From: Cytophagaceae bacterium
GTDB lineage: Bacteria > Bacteroidota > Bacteroidia > Cytophagales > Cytophagaceae
NCBI GenBank assembly: GCA_025454925.1
Contig: JALONM010000015.1
Location: forward strand, 1 to 55,647
Length of the DNA stretch: 55,647 nucleotides
Direction: 5' to 3'
Shown: piece by piece, positions 1 to 8,636 of the stretch
Layout of the letters: every line of letters begins with the position of its first letter
How positions within the stretch are numbered: position 1 is the stretch's first letter
Program-made: the position numbers and the translations under genes
Notes under the pieces: generated by a model
What the model was told of the DNA's origin: nothing
Database searches by the model: none
Seen by the model: the letters and a program-made list of their open reading frames with translations, nothing else

Positions 1-1
1 G

Positions 2-97
2 GCAGAAGAACGCAACAAAGCGACGGCAGACCTCTACAACAAATTAGGACTGGCAGAATACGCAGCCATGGAGGCCTTCGTCCGCTGGAAGTATTGA
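2..97 (+). CDS. 3' end of an unidentified protein (partial)
   Basis: A reading frame enters from the left edge and ends with a TGA stop after 31 residues. The visible tail is rich in Ala, Lys and Glu and ends with FVRWKY. The composition looks coding, but the fragment is too short for me to assign a family. The next gene starts 56 bases downstream on the same strand. Confidence 0.55.
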   Translation, partial: AEERNKATADLYNKLGLAEYAAMEAFVRWKY

Positions 98-153
98 TCA
101 TTATCTCCGGAGTGCACCCCTGCACTCCGGTTTAACCCTAAATCACAAAACCT

Positions 154-759
154 ATGAATCATCTGGCAAATCTATACCTGGCTCGTCACAAGGGTGATCG
201 TATGCTGGGCTGTCTCATTGGAGAAATTATCCGTACTACCAACCAGGATAAATACAATGAGCATATCATGGAGGGGATTGAGCTCAATAAAAATATTACC
301 AACTTTTGTCTTCAGCACCCTGCCTATTTAAGAAGTAAAAATCGCTTGCATCCTAAATATTCCAAACACTCCGGAAAGATCATCGATATATTCTACGATC
401 ATTTTCTGGCATCCAACTGGAATCATTATTCCGAATTAGAGCTTGCAGAGTATTGCACACAGACGTATGCCTTTATCAACGAAAACTACCAAACCTTGCC
501 TTATAAATTGCGCAAGCTAACCAACGTGATGATTCAGGATAATTGGCTGTTTCATTATTCCAGTGTGGAAGGCATACATCGCTACATGCGAGAAATTACT
601 CGGCGCGATACGTTTCAAACAAACCTGGAGTATTCGCTGGAAGATTTGATTCAAAGTTATCATGCTTTCAAGGCAGATTTTGATGAACTATTTCCTGCTT
701 TGATTTCTTTTGCTGATGAGCAGATGAGAAAGCGGGAATTGGTGCTGCAGATCGCCTGA
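154..759 (+). CDS. acpH: acyl carrier protein phosphodiesterase-like protein (AcpH/DUF479 family)
   Basis: AcpH-family proteins hydrolyse the 4'-phosphopantetheine group from acyl carrier protein in the cytoplasm. The 201-residue product begins MNHLANLYLA, close to the usual MNFLAHLHLA start. It then shows the GDRMLGCLIGE stretch, a basic region with HPKYSKHSGKIIDIFYDHFL that fits the family's G-hh-hD-hhYDHFLA motif, and a helical C-terminal part (family knowledge). The length is normal for the family of about 190-200 residues. The early acidic position, usually Asp in GNhhAD, appears here as Glu in IGEII. The start at 154 is supported by the conserved N-terminus. The gene appears single, with a possible gene remnant following directly after the stop. 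Confidence 0.8.
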   Translation: MNHLANLYLARHKGDRMLGCLIGEIIRTTNQDKYNEHIMEGIELNKNITNFCLQHPAYLRSKNRLHPKYSKHSGKIIDIFYDHFLASNWNHYSELELAEYCTQTYAFINENYQTLPYKLRKLTNVMIQDNWLFHYSSVEGIHRYMREITRRDTFQTNLEYSLEDLIQSYHAFKADFDELFPALISFADEQMRKRELVLQIA

Positions 760-981
760 TGGTAATGGCCTCTGTTCAGAGAGTACCATTGCGGAATTAA
801 GATTCTTTGTAAAGTTGTACCACGCAGGTGTAAATGTTTGGAATACAAATCCAATGGATCTCAGTAAAGAATTCATTATATCCGTTGAAAGAATTTAACG
901 AAGGGAGGCCTGAATATAAAATAGTACTTATCCTAAGTCTATGTCTTTGCTTGGGCGCACGGAGGGCAAAAGGTAAGTAGA
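758..981 (+). pseudogene. possible gene remnant in the 502-base gap after acpH
   Basis: The gap 760-1261 has no intact gene. One frame, starting inside the acpH stop region and ending at TAA 896-898, reads through about 46 codons with protein-like composition (for example STIAELRFFVKLYHAGVNVW, then NPMDLSKEF). A +1 shift at its end lets the reading continue as NEGRPEYKIVLILSLCLCLG to a TAG near 979-981. I see no start codon in a good context and cannot name the family. It may be a decayed gene, perhaps with one frameshift, or a chance open stretch. From 982 to 1261 I see nothing except a weak -7-like TAGTTTTA before the next gene. Confidence 0.3.
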
Positions 982-1261
982 TGCTTAGGAACAAAAAAAC
1001 ATACATCCGGATTCGTTACGACCGTTGAAACTCCTGAATACTGCTATTTAAGTGGTGTTTGAGCATTCATTTAACGCTCACAAAAGAATAGTATTTAAGA
1101 AATATTTTTACATTGAATGGATTCCATCGCATGCGGCGACAGGGTCCATTTTTTTTAGGTGAATTAGTTTTAATGCTCCATAAATTATAAATTGCCGTGA
1201 TAAAATTGACCAGTATAGGTTCAACAATCATTTTTTAACAAAATTAGCATACACAAAAACT

Positions 1262-2497
1262 ATGGCCGGAGGAGCATCGAATACCGAAACCTTTAAGGTA
1301 GAGGTAGACAAGAATCAGAAATATGTACTCCCTTTAATTGTACTTACTTCGCTTTTTTTCATGTGGGCGGTAGCCACCAACTTCAACGACATTTTAATGC
1401 CGAAGTTGAAAGCTGCATTAAACTTAACGCACCAGCAAACATCTTTTGTGCAGGTGTTCTTTTTTTTAGGATATGGATTAATGTCTATTCCGGCAGGTAT
1501 CATTATTAAAAAGGTTGGTTACAAGGCGGGTATCTTGATAGGACTTCTTACTTGTGCTTCCGGGGCAGCATTGTTTATTCCAGCAGCTAATTTCCTCCAG
1601 TACGAATTATTTCTCGCGGCTCTTTTTGTGTTGGCGGGAGGTATTACATTCCTTCAGGTAGCAGCCAATGCGTATGTGGCAGTATTAGGAGATCCAAAAT
1701 CTGCTTCTGCTCGTTTAAATCTTTCCCAGGCTTTTAACTCCATTGGTGCGTTTGGTGGTCCATTGTTTGCCAGCATGGTAATGCTGGATGGGGACAACAG
1801 CAGCGTAGAGTCAGTAAAAATGCCGTATATGCTGTTAGCAGTATTATTCATTTTAGTTGCTGTAATTATTGGGTTATCCAAGCTTCCCAAAATTTCAGGC
1901 ACCTCTGAATTTGTAAATCCTTTCTCCGCCTTTAAATTTCGTCACACCACCATGGCTACCATCGCGATATTCTTTTATGTAGGTGCGGAGGTTGCAATCG
2001 GAAGTTATTTTGTTCAGTTTACCGAACATCTGGATCTGAATTTAACAGAGAAACAAGCATCCATATTTATTTCAGCCTATATGGCTTGCGCCGCACTGGG
2101 CAGATTCCTTGGTGCCGGACTTCTTACCAGAATCAATCCTGGTAAAGCCGTTGGTTTTAATGCTCTTGGAGCCGTTGTATTGATTCTGATATGCGTGTTT
2201 GGAAGTGGATATGTATCCTTGGTTTCCCTGGTATTGATAGGCTTGATGAACTCCATTATGTTCCCAACCATCTTTACTCTGGGTGTAGCTAAATTAGGAG
2301 ACTATACCGAAGCGGGTTCATCGCTCATCATTACAGCCATATTGGGCGGTGCTGTTATTACACCTGCTATGGCTTATGTAATCGATAAAGACCCGAGCTT
2401 ATTCAACATTTCCTATTTGATTCCGGCTGCGTGTTATTTATTCATTGCTTACTTCGGATTCAAAGGTTCTGACTCTTCTTATTTGGATAAGAAATAA
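1262..2497 (+). CDS. FHS-family (FucP/GluP-like) sugar:H+ symporter, MFS
   Basis: This is a 12-helix major facilitator permease of the fucose/glucose/galactose:H+ symporter family, acting in the inner membrane. The 411 residues match the family length. TM1 carries the hallmark FFMWAVATNFNDILMPKLK stretch, whose Asp43 corresponds to the proton-coupling Asp of FucP. TM4 reads ITFLQVAANAYVAVLGDP. The position that I recall as the second acidic residue of FucP (a Glu) is Gln132 here, as in glucose/galactose-type members, so the substrate is not clear. RLNLSQAFNSIGAFGGPLFA is another family signature. No sugar catabolic genes lie next to it. The gene is monocistronic and is followed by a strong terminator. 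Confidence 0.85.
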   Translation: MAGGASNTETFKVEVDKNQKYVLPLIVLTSLFFMWAVATNFNDILMPKLKAALNLTHQQTSFVQVFFFLGYGLMSIPAGIIIKKVGYKAGILIGLLTCASGAALFIPAANFLQYELFLAALFVLAGGITFLQVAANAYVAVLGDPKSASARLNLSQAFNSIGAFGGPLFASMVMLDGDNSSVESVKMPYMLLAVLFILVAVIIGLSKLPKISGTSEFVNPFSAFKFRHTTMATIAIFFYVGAEVAIGSYFVQFTEHLDLNLTEKQASIFISAYMACAALGRFLGAGLLTRINPGKAVGFNALGAVVLILICVFGSGYVSLVSLVLIGLMNSIMFPTIFTLGVAKLGDYTEAGSSLIITAILGGAVITPAMAYVIDKDPSLFNISYLIPAACYLFIAYFGFKGSDSSYLDKK

Positions 2498-2514
2498 AAA
2501 TAACCAATCCATGG

Positions 2515-2542
2515 AAGGGGGGCACTAGCCCCCTTTTTTTTT
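2515..2542 (+). terminator. Rho-independent terminator of the FHS permease gene
   Basis: The stem GGGGGC/GCCCCC with an ACTA loop (2518-2533), extended by G-T and A-T pairs, is followed by a run of nine T residues. It lies 18 bases after the permease stop codon. Confidence 0.9.
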
Positions 2543-2650
2543 GCCATACTTCCGGGAATGCAATGGTAAGAAAATGATAGCATGTAACATTATGCCTTTG
2601 CGGAAGTCTAATACTTGAGCGGTTCCCAGGTTGGAATCATCCTTGAGAAG

Positions 2651-3019
2651 ATGCATTCAAAACAAACAGATTACAAGGCAAAGAAGGCCACCCGATTATT
2701 AGGGGAGGCCATGGAGCAAAAAGCCTGTCAGTATTTGCAGTCACGTGGATTTGTCCTCTTGAAAAAGAATTACCGCTACCGACGAGGAGAAATTGATGCC
2801 ATTATGCAGCATGAAAATGTATTGGTATTTGTAGAAGTGAAATATCGAAGGAACAATCGATTTGGTTTTCCGGAATGTTCAGTAACTGAAAAAAAAATTG
2901 TGATGATACAAACCACTGCGGAACAGTATATGTTGGAGACGGCATGGCAAGGAAGAATTCGTTTTGATATTGTGTCTATTTGCGGAGAACAACTCATTCA
3001 TTTGGAAGACGCCTTTTAA
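2651..3019 (+). CDS. YraN/UPF0102 family nuclease-fold protein
   Basis: The 122-residue product shows the UPF0102 pattern: GEAMEQKACQYLQSRGFVLL, then KKNYRYRRGEIDAIM, then VLVFVEVKYR. The GEID...E-x-K arrangement is the active-site signature of the PD-(D/E)XK / Holliday junction resolvase-like nuclease fold (family knowledge). The cellular role of YraN proteins is not settled. An in-frame TTG at 2615 would add 12 residues with no family counterpart, so I choose the ATG at 2651, which gives the usual length of about 120. The gene stands alone and is followed immediately by a cluster of inverted repeats. Confidence 0.85.
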   Translation: MHSKQTDYKAKKATRLLGEAMEQKACQYLQSRGFVLLKKNYRYRRGEIDAIMQHENVLVFVEVKYRRNNRFGFPECSVTEKKIVMIQTTAEQYMLETAWQGRIRFDIVSICGEQLIHLEDAF

Positions 3020-3020
3020 A

Positions 3021-3087
3021 CCGGCTTTTCTCCATAGAAGCGAAGCGCACTATGGAGAAAGTTCATGGATCGAAGATCCATGGCCGG
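3021..3087. repeat. nested inverted repeats that can fold as a three-way junction
   Basis: An outer 5-bp stem, CCGGC 3021-3025 with GCCGG 3083-3087, encloses two hairpins. The first has an 11-bp perfect stem (TTTCTCCATAG 3027-3037 with 3050-3060) and a 12-base loop. The second has an 8-bp perfect stem (CATGGATC 3064-3071 with 3075-3082) and a GAA loop. It starts one base after the yraN stop. There is no T run, so it is not a standard terminator. The TCCATAG-AAGCG...CTATGGA core recurs in the next hairpin at 3157-3206. Confidence 0.75.
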
Positions 3088-3156
3088 TAATCCCGACATA
3101 GAAAATCATGGGCTTTGGAAAGTTTTTTTTGTGTTCGATCCTTACTTGTGAAGCCC

Positions 3157-3206
3157 TTGATGGAATTTTTTCCATAGGAGCGTTTCTATGGAAAAAATTC
3201 CATCAA
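3157..3206. repeat. perfect 21-bp inverted repeat with 8-base loop
   Basis: The arms 3157-3177 and 3186-3206 are exact reverse complements over 21 bases and are separated by GAGCGTTT. The inner part, TCCATAG-GAGCG...CTATGGA, matches the inner part of the hairpin at 3027-3060, so the two look like diverged copies of one element. No gene or transposase lies within it. Confidence 0.8.
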
Positions 3207-3242
3207 ACTGCATGGTTGGTTTTGCGTGAGGGATAGAGTGTA

Positions 3243-3327
3243 AAGCCAAGGTGGTGGCGCTACAGGCGCCACCACCTTGGCTTGCAGCGATAGCCCGGCC
3301 CGCAGTGGAATGGCGCCTTTGGCGCCA
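3243..3327. repeat. REP-like GC-rich hairpin pair
   Basis: A perfect 18-bp inverted repeat (3243-3260 with 3266-3283, loop TACAG) is built on GGTGGTGGCGC. About 28 bases later a smaller hairpin, TGGCGCC-TTT-GGCGCCA (3311-3327), ends in the same GGCGCCACCAC. The segments before and after read GAGGGATAGAGTG and GCGATAGCCCGGCCCGC. These resemble short dispersed palindromes found between Bacteroidota genes (recollection, not searched). From 3328 to 3445 I see nothing further. Confidence 0.7.
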
Positions 3328-3445
3328 CCACAAGGGACACGCCCAAAATAAAATCTGGAGATTAAATACTAACGTAGGGCAACGCAGAGGATGGAGATTT
3401 AGTGGCCCAACCCAATGCTGTCAATACTTTGCAGATAAGGATGCA

Positions 3446-3982
3446 TCAGAAGGGGAGAGGGATATGAAAAATCTTCCAGGCTTTCTTTTTCATTACTCTA
3501 AAACCGATTACCCATTCCTTCCGGCGTAAAATCTTGGCATCGACACTATCGGAAGCCTTCTGTTTAAAGAGTCGATAAGGATTTTGATGAAAATAGAAGT
3601 TTCCTTCCGGCAAGCTGCAACGCAACAGAAACCGTTCCCAGCGCAACAATGTTTGGGTATCGGCAGGTACCCATTCTTCCACCCAGGAAGCAAAGGCAAT
3701 GGCATCCCTGGTATGTTTCAGGTGAAGGCCTTGCAATCGTTCCTGCTGGCTGTATTGCAGAAATTTTTCTCTCAAGTATTCGGAGTGTTTAGCAAACGAG
3801 AAAGGAAGTAAGGATTCTACCTGATGGAGCCTTTTGCGTTTCAATCCTTCTGCGAAGATGTTCACTTCTTCCGCCGACATGCCATGCTTGTGCAATTCCA
3901 ACTCGTCCTCGCGCAATGCAGCATTGGTATACCATGCGGCTAACTGGATTTGCCATTGATGTAATTCCTGGTTATAGGACAT
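3446..3982 (-). CDS. unknown protein translationally coupled to the DUF692/MNIO gene; candidate partner protein
   Basis: The 178-residue protein is rich in charged and aromatic residues, with no signal peptide or membrane segment and a basic C-terminal region. Its ATG shares a base with the stop codon of the upstream MNIO gene (TAATG on the minus strand), so the two are almost certainly co-translated. Many MNIO (DUF692) enzymes need a small partner that binds the precursor peptide and are encoded next to it, often of the DUF2063 or MbnC type (established for methanobactin and related systems). The stretch LPFSFAKHSEYLREKFLQYS is loosely like the N-terminal part of such partners, but I do not recognise the family with confidence. 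The partner role is inferred from position. Confidence 0.7.
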   Translation of the reverse strand: MSYNQELHQWQIQLAAWYTNAALREDELELHKHGMSAEEVNIFAEGLKRKRLHQVESLLPFSFAKHSEYLREKFLQYSQQERLQGLHLKHTRDAIAFASWVEEWVPADTQTLLRWERFLLRCSLPEGNFYFHQNPYRLFKQKASDSVDAKILRRKEWVIGFRVMKKKAWKIFHIPLPF

Positions 3983-4830
3983 TAGCGATAGGAGTTAATC
4001 GTATTATTTTTCTTCATGAAAGTGGATGCTTTTCGTAGATCCTCCAGCAGGATGTTCCAATCCGGATGGTTGTCGTCGCGTTCCAGCACGGCTCCACGCA
4101 CATTGCATCGTTCTGTTAATGCTTGCATTAGGTTCCATACTTCTGGTGGAGTAGGCGCTGCATGGTTGTCAATCCAACGGCCCCATTTAAAAATACCACC
4201 TGTAAAATGGAATTGAATAACCGAGTCCAGGGGCAACGTAGTTAAAAAATCTTCTTCCTTGTATTGATGATTGGCGGCGTTGTACACCAGGTTGGTGAGG
4301 TCTAACAACAATCCGCAGCCACTTTCTTGAATAATTTTTCGGATAAATTCTTCCTCTTTCATTTGGTGCATCGGCTGCTGAACAAGGTAGGAGATGTTTT
4401 CCAGGATCAATGGGGTTTTAATTTTTTTCTGAACCAAGGCAATGTTTTTGCAGATCGTTTCTATGGAAGCATCGGTGTGTGGCAAGGGGCTAAGGTGTCC
4501 GATTTCTATGTTGTTTATTTTACTGAAAGAAATGTGTTCGCTCCAGTAAGGAGGTTGAATAAATTCGATGAGCGAAGCCAGCTTATCTACATACGATTCG
4601 TCAGGAGCTTCGGCACTTCCCAGCGAGGTATTAATAGCATGAGGAATGAGTACAAAGTGATCGTTGAGGACCTGCAGTTCGTGCCATTTTTCAGGGCTTG
4701 CATCGAGGTAGTGATCGGCAACTATTTCTAAAAAATCAATTTCTGCTTTATGTTGGAATACTTTTGAGCTGAAATGAGGGCGGTAGCTGATGCCGGTTCC
4801 TAATTGGGGTATGCTTGCTAATGATTTCAT
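3982..4830 (-). CDS. DUF692/MNIO family protein (multinuclear non-heme iron-dependent oxidative enzyme)
   Basis: The 282 residues match the DUF692 TIM-barrel family, now called MNIO. Characterised members (MbnB, TglH and others) modify Cys or other residues of ribosomally made peptides using two or three iron ions. Visible motifs are GTGISYRPHF near the N-terminus (family G-hG-hR-H), IPHAIN at about 62-67, SEHISF (His99), LILENISYL (Glu144), CGLLLDLTNLVYNAANH (Asp177, Asn180, His188), QFHFTGG (His208), IDNHAAPT (Asp221, His223) and AVLERDD (Glu250). The usual DxNN appears as DLTN, and the usual AGH after the His strand appears as TGG, so it is a divergent member. It lies between a Cys-rich membrane protein upstream and a coupled small gene downstream. 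Confidence 0.85.
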   Translation of the reverse strand: MKSLASIPQLGTGISYRPHFSSKVFQHKAEIDFLEIVADHYLDASPEKWHELQVLNDHFVLIPHAINTSLGSAEAPDESYVDKLASLIEFIQPPYWSEHISFSKINNIEIGHLSPLPHTDASIETICKNIALVQKKIKTPLILENISYLVQQPMHQMKEEEFIRKIIQESGCGLLLDLTNLVYNAANHQYKEEDFLTTLPLDSVIQFHFTGGIFKWGRWIDNHAAPTPPEVWNLMQALTERCNVRGAVLERDDNHPDWNILLEDLRKASTFMKKNNTINSYR

Positions 4831-4906
4831 AGTAATACAGGAACGTAATGTTTTTAATATTCAATTGAAAAATGAATGTACGGTTTCATTGCATTATATA
4901 CCATTG

Positions 4907-5860
4907 TTAATCGCCGCCACCGCAACCGCCGCAGCCTCCGCCACAACCATCGCCCCCTCCGTCTCCTCCGCTGCTGGAGCCGCTGCAGGAGGAGCAGCCT
5001 CCGCTGCTCGAAAAGCTACTATAGTCTTCAGCTTTATTCGGGGAGAGGTGATTGTAACCAACGATAGAAAAACCTCCGAATACAGCAACAAGCGCCATGC
5101 CTTCGCTGGTAGAAATTGTTTGTGCGTCCTTGTTTTTTAAATCCTGGTAAATAACCTCCTGGGATTTTAGAAACTCCGTCGTTGCAAGCGTTACCTTAGG
5201 TACTTTTAAGGCCGTTTTATGAATAAGTGTTCCAATTAATCCAAAGCAAATTATTCCTAAAAAATTATCATGCTCATGAATGACCGCAGAAATGAATTTG
5301 TAAACTCCAAGGGTAATGAATGCAACCCTTGCCCAGTATCCGATTTTTAATAGTTTTTCCCTTGTGGTTTCGGGAATCAGGAAGGCTTTCATGTTAGCTT
5401 TCTCAAGCAGTTCCTGACATTTTTGTTCAACTTTTATTAGTAACCCTAATCGGTTTATGATTTCAGAAATGCTCTTTGAACTATCAATATCTTCCGCTAC
5501 GATTTTTTCTATCGGGTGCACGTTATCGGCAAGCACTCGGCCTTCATACGGCCGGGTTTTATCCTTTCGATTACTTTGTTCCAGAAAATTTTCGGCTTGT
5601 AGTTTATACAAAGCTAATCGGATGGCGCCTTGTGCTCCTGATTTCAAAAATGCAATCAGGTACATATCAGCTGTGCTGGGCGCTTGTTCCCGGGGCCAGC
5701 CGGGATCTAGTGCTTTTAATTTGATACGTAACCAAATCTTTGCAATGATTAATATTACAAACAATGTTCCTGCGTAGATCATCAGAAACCAGGGCCCATG
5801 CAGGGTAGCCAGTGGATTCTCAAATAACAGATTGAAAATTTTATTCATAATTGTTTCCAT
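4907..5860 (-). CDS. TIGR04222-like membrane protein with Gly/Ser/Cys-rich C-terminal tail
   Basis: The 317-residue protein has a hydrophobic segment at about 24-43 and two more at about 176-195 and 200-217. Between them is a soluble region with STADMYLIAFLKSGAQGAIR, which fits the TIGR04222 domain. The last 40 residues change abruptly to low complexity: GGCSSC (Cys289, Cys292), then DGCGGGCGGCGGGD (Cys306, Cys310, Cys313). Proteins of this type are often encoded beside DUF692 enzymes (recollection), and the tail is the obvious candidate substrate. The MNIO gene follows after 76 bases on the same strand. ATGs at residues 1 and 5 are both possible starts. The function is unknown. The tail could be an oxidatively modified metal-binding or peptide segment, or simply a structural low-complexity end. 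Confidence 0.8.
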   Translation of the reverse strand: METIMNKIFNLLFENPLATLHGPWFLMIYAGTLFVILIIAKIWLRIKLKALDPGWPREQAPSTADMYLIAFLKSGAQGAIRLALYKLQAENFLEQSNRKDKTRPYEGRVLADNVHPIEKIVAEDIDSSKSISEIINRLGLLIKVEQKCQELLEKANMKAFLIPETTREKLLKIGYWARVAFITLGVYKFISAVIHEHDNFLGIICFGLIGTLIHKTALKVPKVTLATTEFLKSQEVIYQDLKNKDAQTISTSEGMALVAVFGGFSIVGYNHLSPNKAEDYSSFSSSGGCSSCSGSSSGGDGGGDGCGGGCGGCGGGD

Positions 5861-6214
5861 AGTTTTTTTTGTTTTTCATATTCATACTTTTTTTAATGTA
5901 GAGAGAGAAGAGAGGAAATTTCAGATATAGATTACATACACCGTAATGGTTTTAAATTCATAAAGAGTAATACGTATAATGAGAGGCAAAGAGGAGGAAG
6001 TGCTGAAGAAAAAAGAGATCGGGAGAAGATTGGCGGCGGTTTGAGCTTATTGGGGCCTTTGTTTTGGTATGGTATTTTTTTTCTTATCATTCATTTAAAT
6101 ATACGAATGGTATTAAAAAAAGTAGACGGTTTTGTGTTAACGAATTGTTAAGGATTTCATGCGTGGAAATGATTTTTTAGATGCATAATGTGCCGATAGA
6201 ATTTTTACCATGGA
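5861..6214. other. 354-base intergenic region upstream of the TIGR04222-MNIO cassette
   Basis: No gene longer than a few dozen codons was found. On the plus strand, an ATG at 5979 opens a 21-codon frame ending at 6044 (MRGKEEEVLKKKEIGRRLAA...). A one-base shift after it would continue into a hydrophobic stretch (LLGPLFWYGIFFLIIHL), so a decayed small membrane protein is possible but not supported. I found no exact TAnnTTTG box on the minus strand for the cassette. Confidence 0.3.
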
Positions 6215-6913
6215 TTAGCCATATACCAGCTCTTCGAGGTCGGCCGGTAAAATGTATTTTAGTCGGCCCGGTGTATAAAAGCTATACAAGCGTTCATAAT
6301 GGCCTTGGTAATACCAAAAAATCTGGTCACTGAGTTGTGTTTCTCCAGCTTTTTCAAACAGTTCCTGACAGCTTGGAATCATGCGTTGAAGGCTTACCTC
6401 CAGGTCGATGTCCCCGGCAATCGGCGCGCACCAGAGCACATCACGCTGAGGCATACAAAAGAGTGTTCCGAATTTTCCGATGCACATGGTATGCCGATCC
6501 AGCAGCAGCGCTTCGGTGCAGGCAAAGGAATCGGGTTCGGTAATTTCCAGGAAAAGATTTTTTCCTTTTTGCCATTGGCGTGAATATTTTTCACGCATAT
6601 TCCGAAGGGCTATGGCAAATACTTCTTCCTCCTTTTTATTCCAACGTTCCAATTGTGTTCGTAAGACGCATTCTACTGAGTCGGGTAAATCGAATACTAA
6701 AACAGATAGAATACCATCCAGGTCCTGGCGGCTGAGGAGTTCTTCTACTGGAAACGATTGCAAGGAGGAAGGATGGTGGAGTCTTATAGCCAGGTAGGCT
6801 TGGGCATATTCCCACTGGTCCAGAAATGGCGGCATTAATTCTGCCGACTCTTCCGGAGCTAAGTCCGCAGTGTTTTTTTTGCGGAAACCAAAAAGCCTGC
6901 GCCAGTAGTTCAT
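6215..6913 (-). CDS. hypothetical protein
   Basis: The 232-residue protein has no signal peptide or membrane segment. Its N-terminus is basic (MNYWRRLFGFRKK), followed by an acidic, Pro-containing linker and an alpha/beta-looking region rich in Leu, Glu, Tyr and Trp. It contains four scattered Cys and no obvious catalytic motif. I do not recognise a family. It reads in the same direction as guaB, 69 bases downstream of it, and may be cotranscribed with it. It is separated from the MNIO cassette by 354 bases. The composition and continuous frame support a real gene. Confidence 0.65.
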   Translation of the reverse strand: MNYWRRLFGFRKKNTADLAPEESAELMPPFLDQWEYAQAYLAIRLHHPSSLQSFPVEELLSRQDLDGILSVLVFDLPDSVECVLRTQLERWNKKEEEVFAIALRNMREKYSRQWQKGKNLFLEITEPDSFACTEALLLDRHTMCIGKFGTLFCMPQRDVLWCAPIAGDIDLEVSLQRMIPSCQELFEKAGETQLSDQIFWYYQGHYERLYSFYTPGRLKYILPADLEELVYG

Positions 6914-6982
6914 TGGAATGTATACGAAAAAAAGAAGCAGGTAGTTGGTAAACTCCTGCTTCTATGAAATTTTACACGCACA

Positions 6983-8476
<1,494 letters not shown>

Positions 8477-8488
8477 TTATTTGCCGGA

Positions 8489-8496
8489 CAAAGGTA
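8489..8496 (-). promoter_or_regulatory. Bacteroidota -7 promoter box for guaB
   Basis: TACCTTTG on the minus strand fits TAnnTTTG, 37 bases before the guaB ATG. I see no clear TTG -33 element at the expected spacing. Confidence 0.55.
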
Positions 8497-8619
8497 TCCA
8501 AATTCCTGGAATTAAAAAAGAAATGCCCGGAACGAAGTGTATTTGTGTAATAAGTTTACTCTTTTTTAGCTAAAACTGGATTTAACAATAGAAGTTAGAG
8601 TATCGAAAAGGCTTATACG

Positions 8620-8636
8620 GCAAGCATGGTGCTTGC
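8620..8636. repeat. small inverted repeat between guaB and the Rrf2 gene
   Basis: GCAAGCA-TGG-TGCTTGC is a perfect 7-bp hairpin followed by TTT, located about 110 bases before the Rrf2-family ATG. Its role is unknown. It could be a weak terminator or a regulator site in this divergent region. Confidence 0.35.

Noticed and set aside
2615-2650. TTG start for the YraN-like gene
   Set aside because: It would add residues absent from the family, while the ATG at 2651 matches the usual start.
3021-3087. tRNA-like fold from the nested hairpins
   Set aside because: There is no acceptor stem of seven pairs, no T-loop GTTCRA and no plausible anticodon arm.
3157-3327. CRISPR array
   Set aside because: The repeats are hairpins of different sequence and spacing, with no regular unit, spacers or cas genes.
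3251-3529. plus-strand ORF of 92 codons across the GC hairpin
   Set aside because: It is built on the palindromic repeat and runs into the minus-strand gene; its composition is not protein-like.
4876-5140. plus-strand Arg- or Ala-rich ORFs opposite the Cys/Gly tail
   Set aside because: They are mirror images of the GC-rich low-complexity coding of the membrane protein tail and have no start context.
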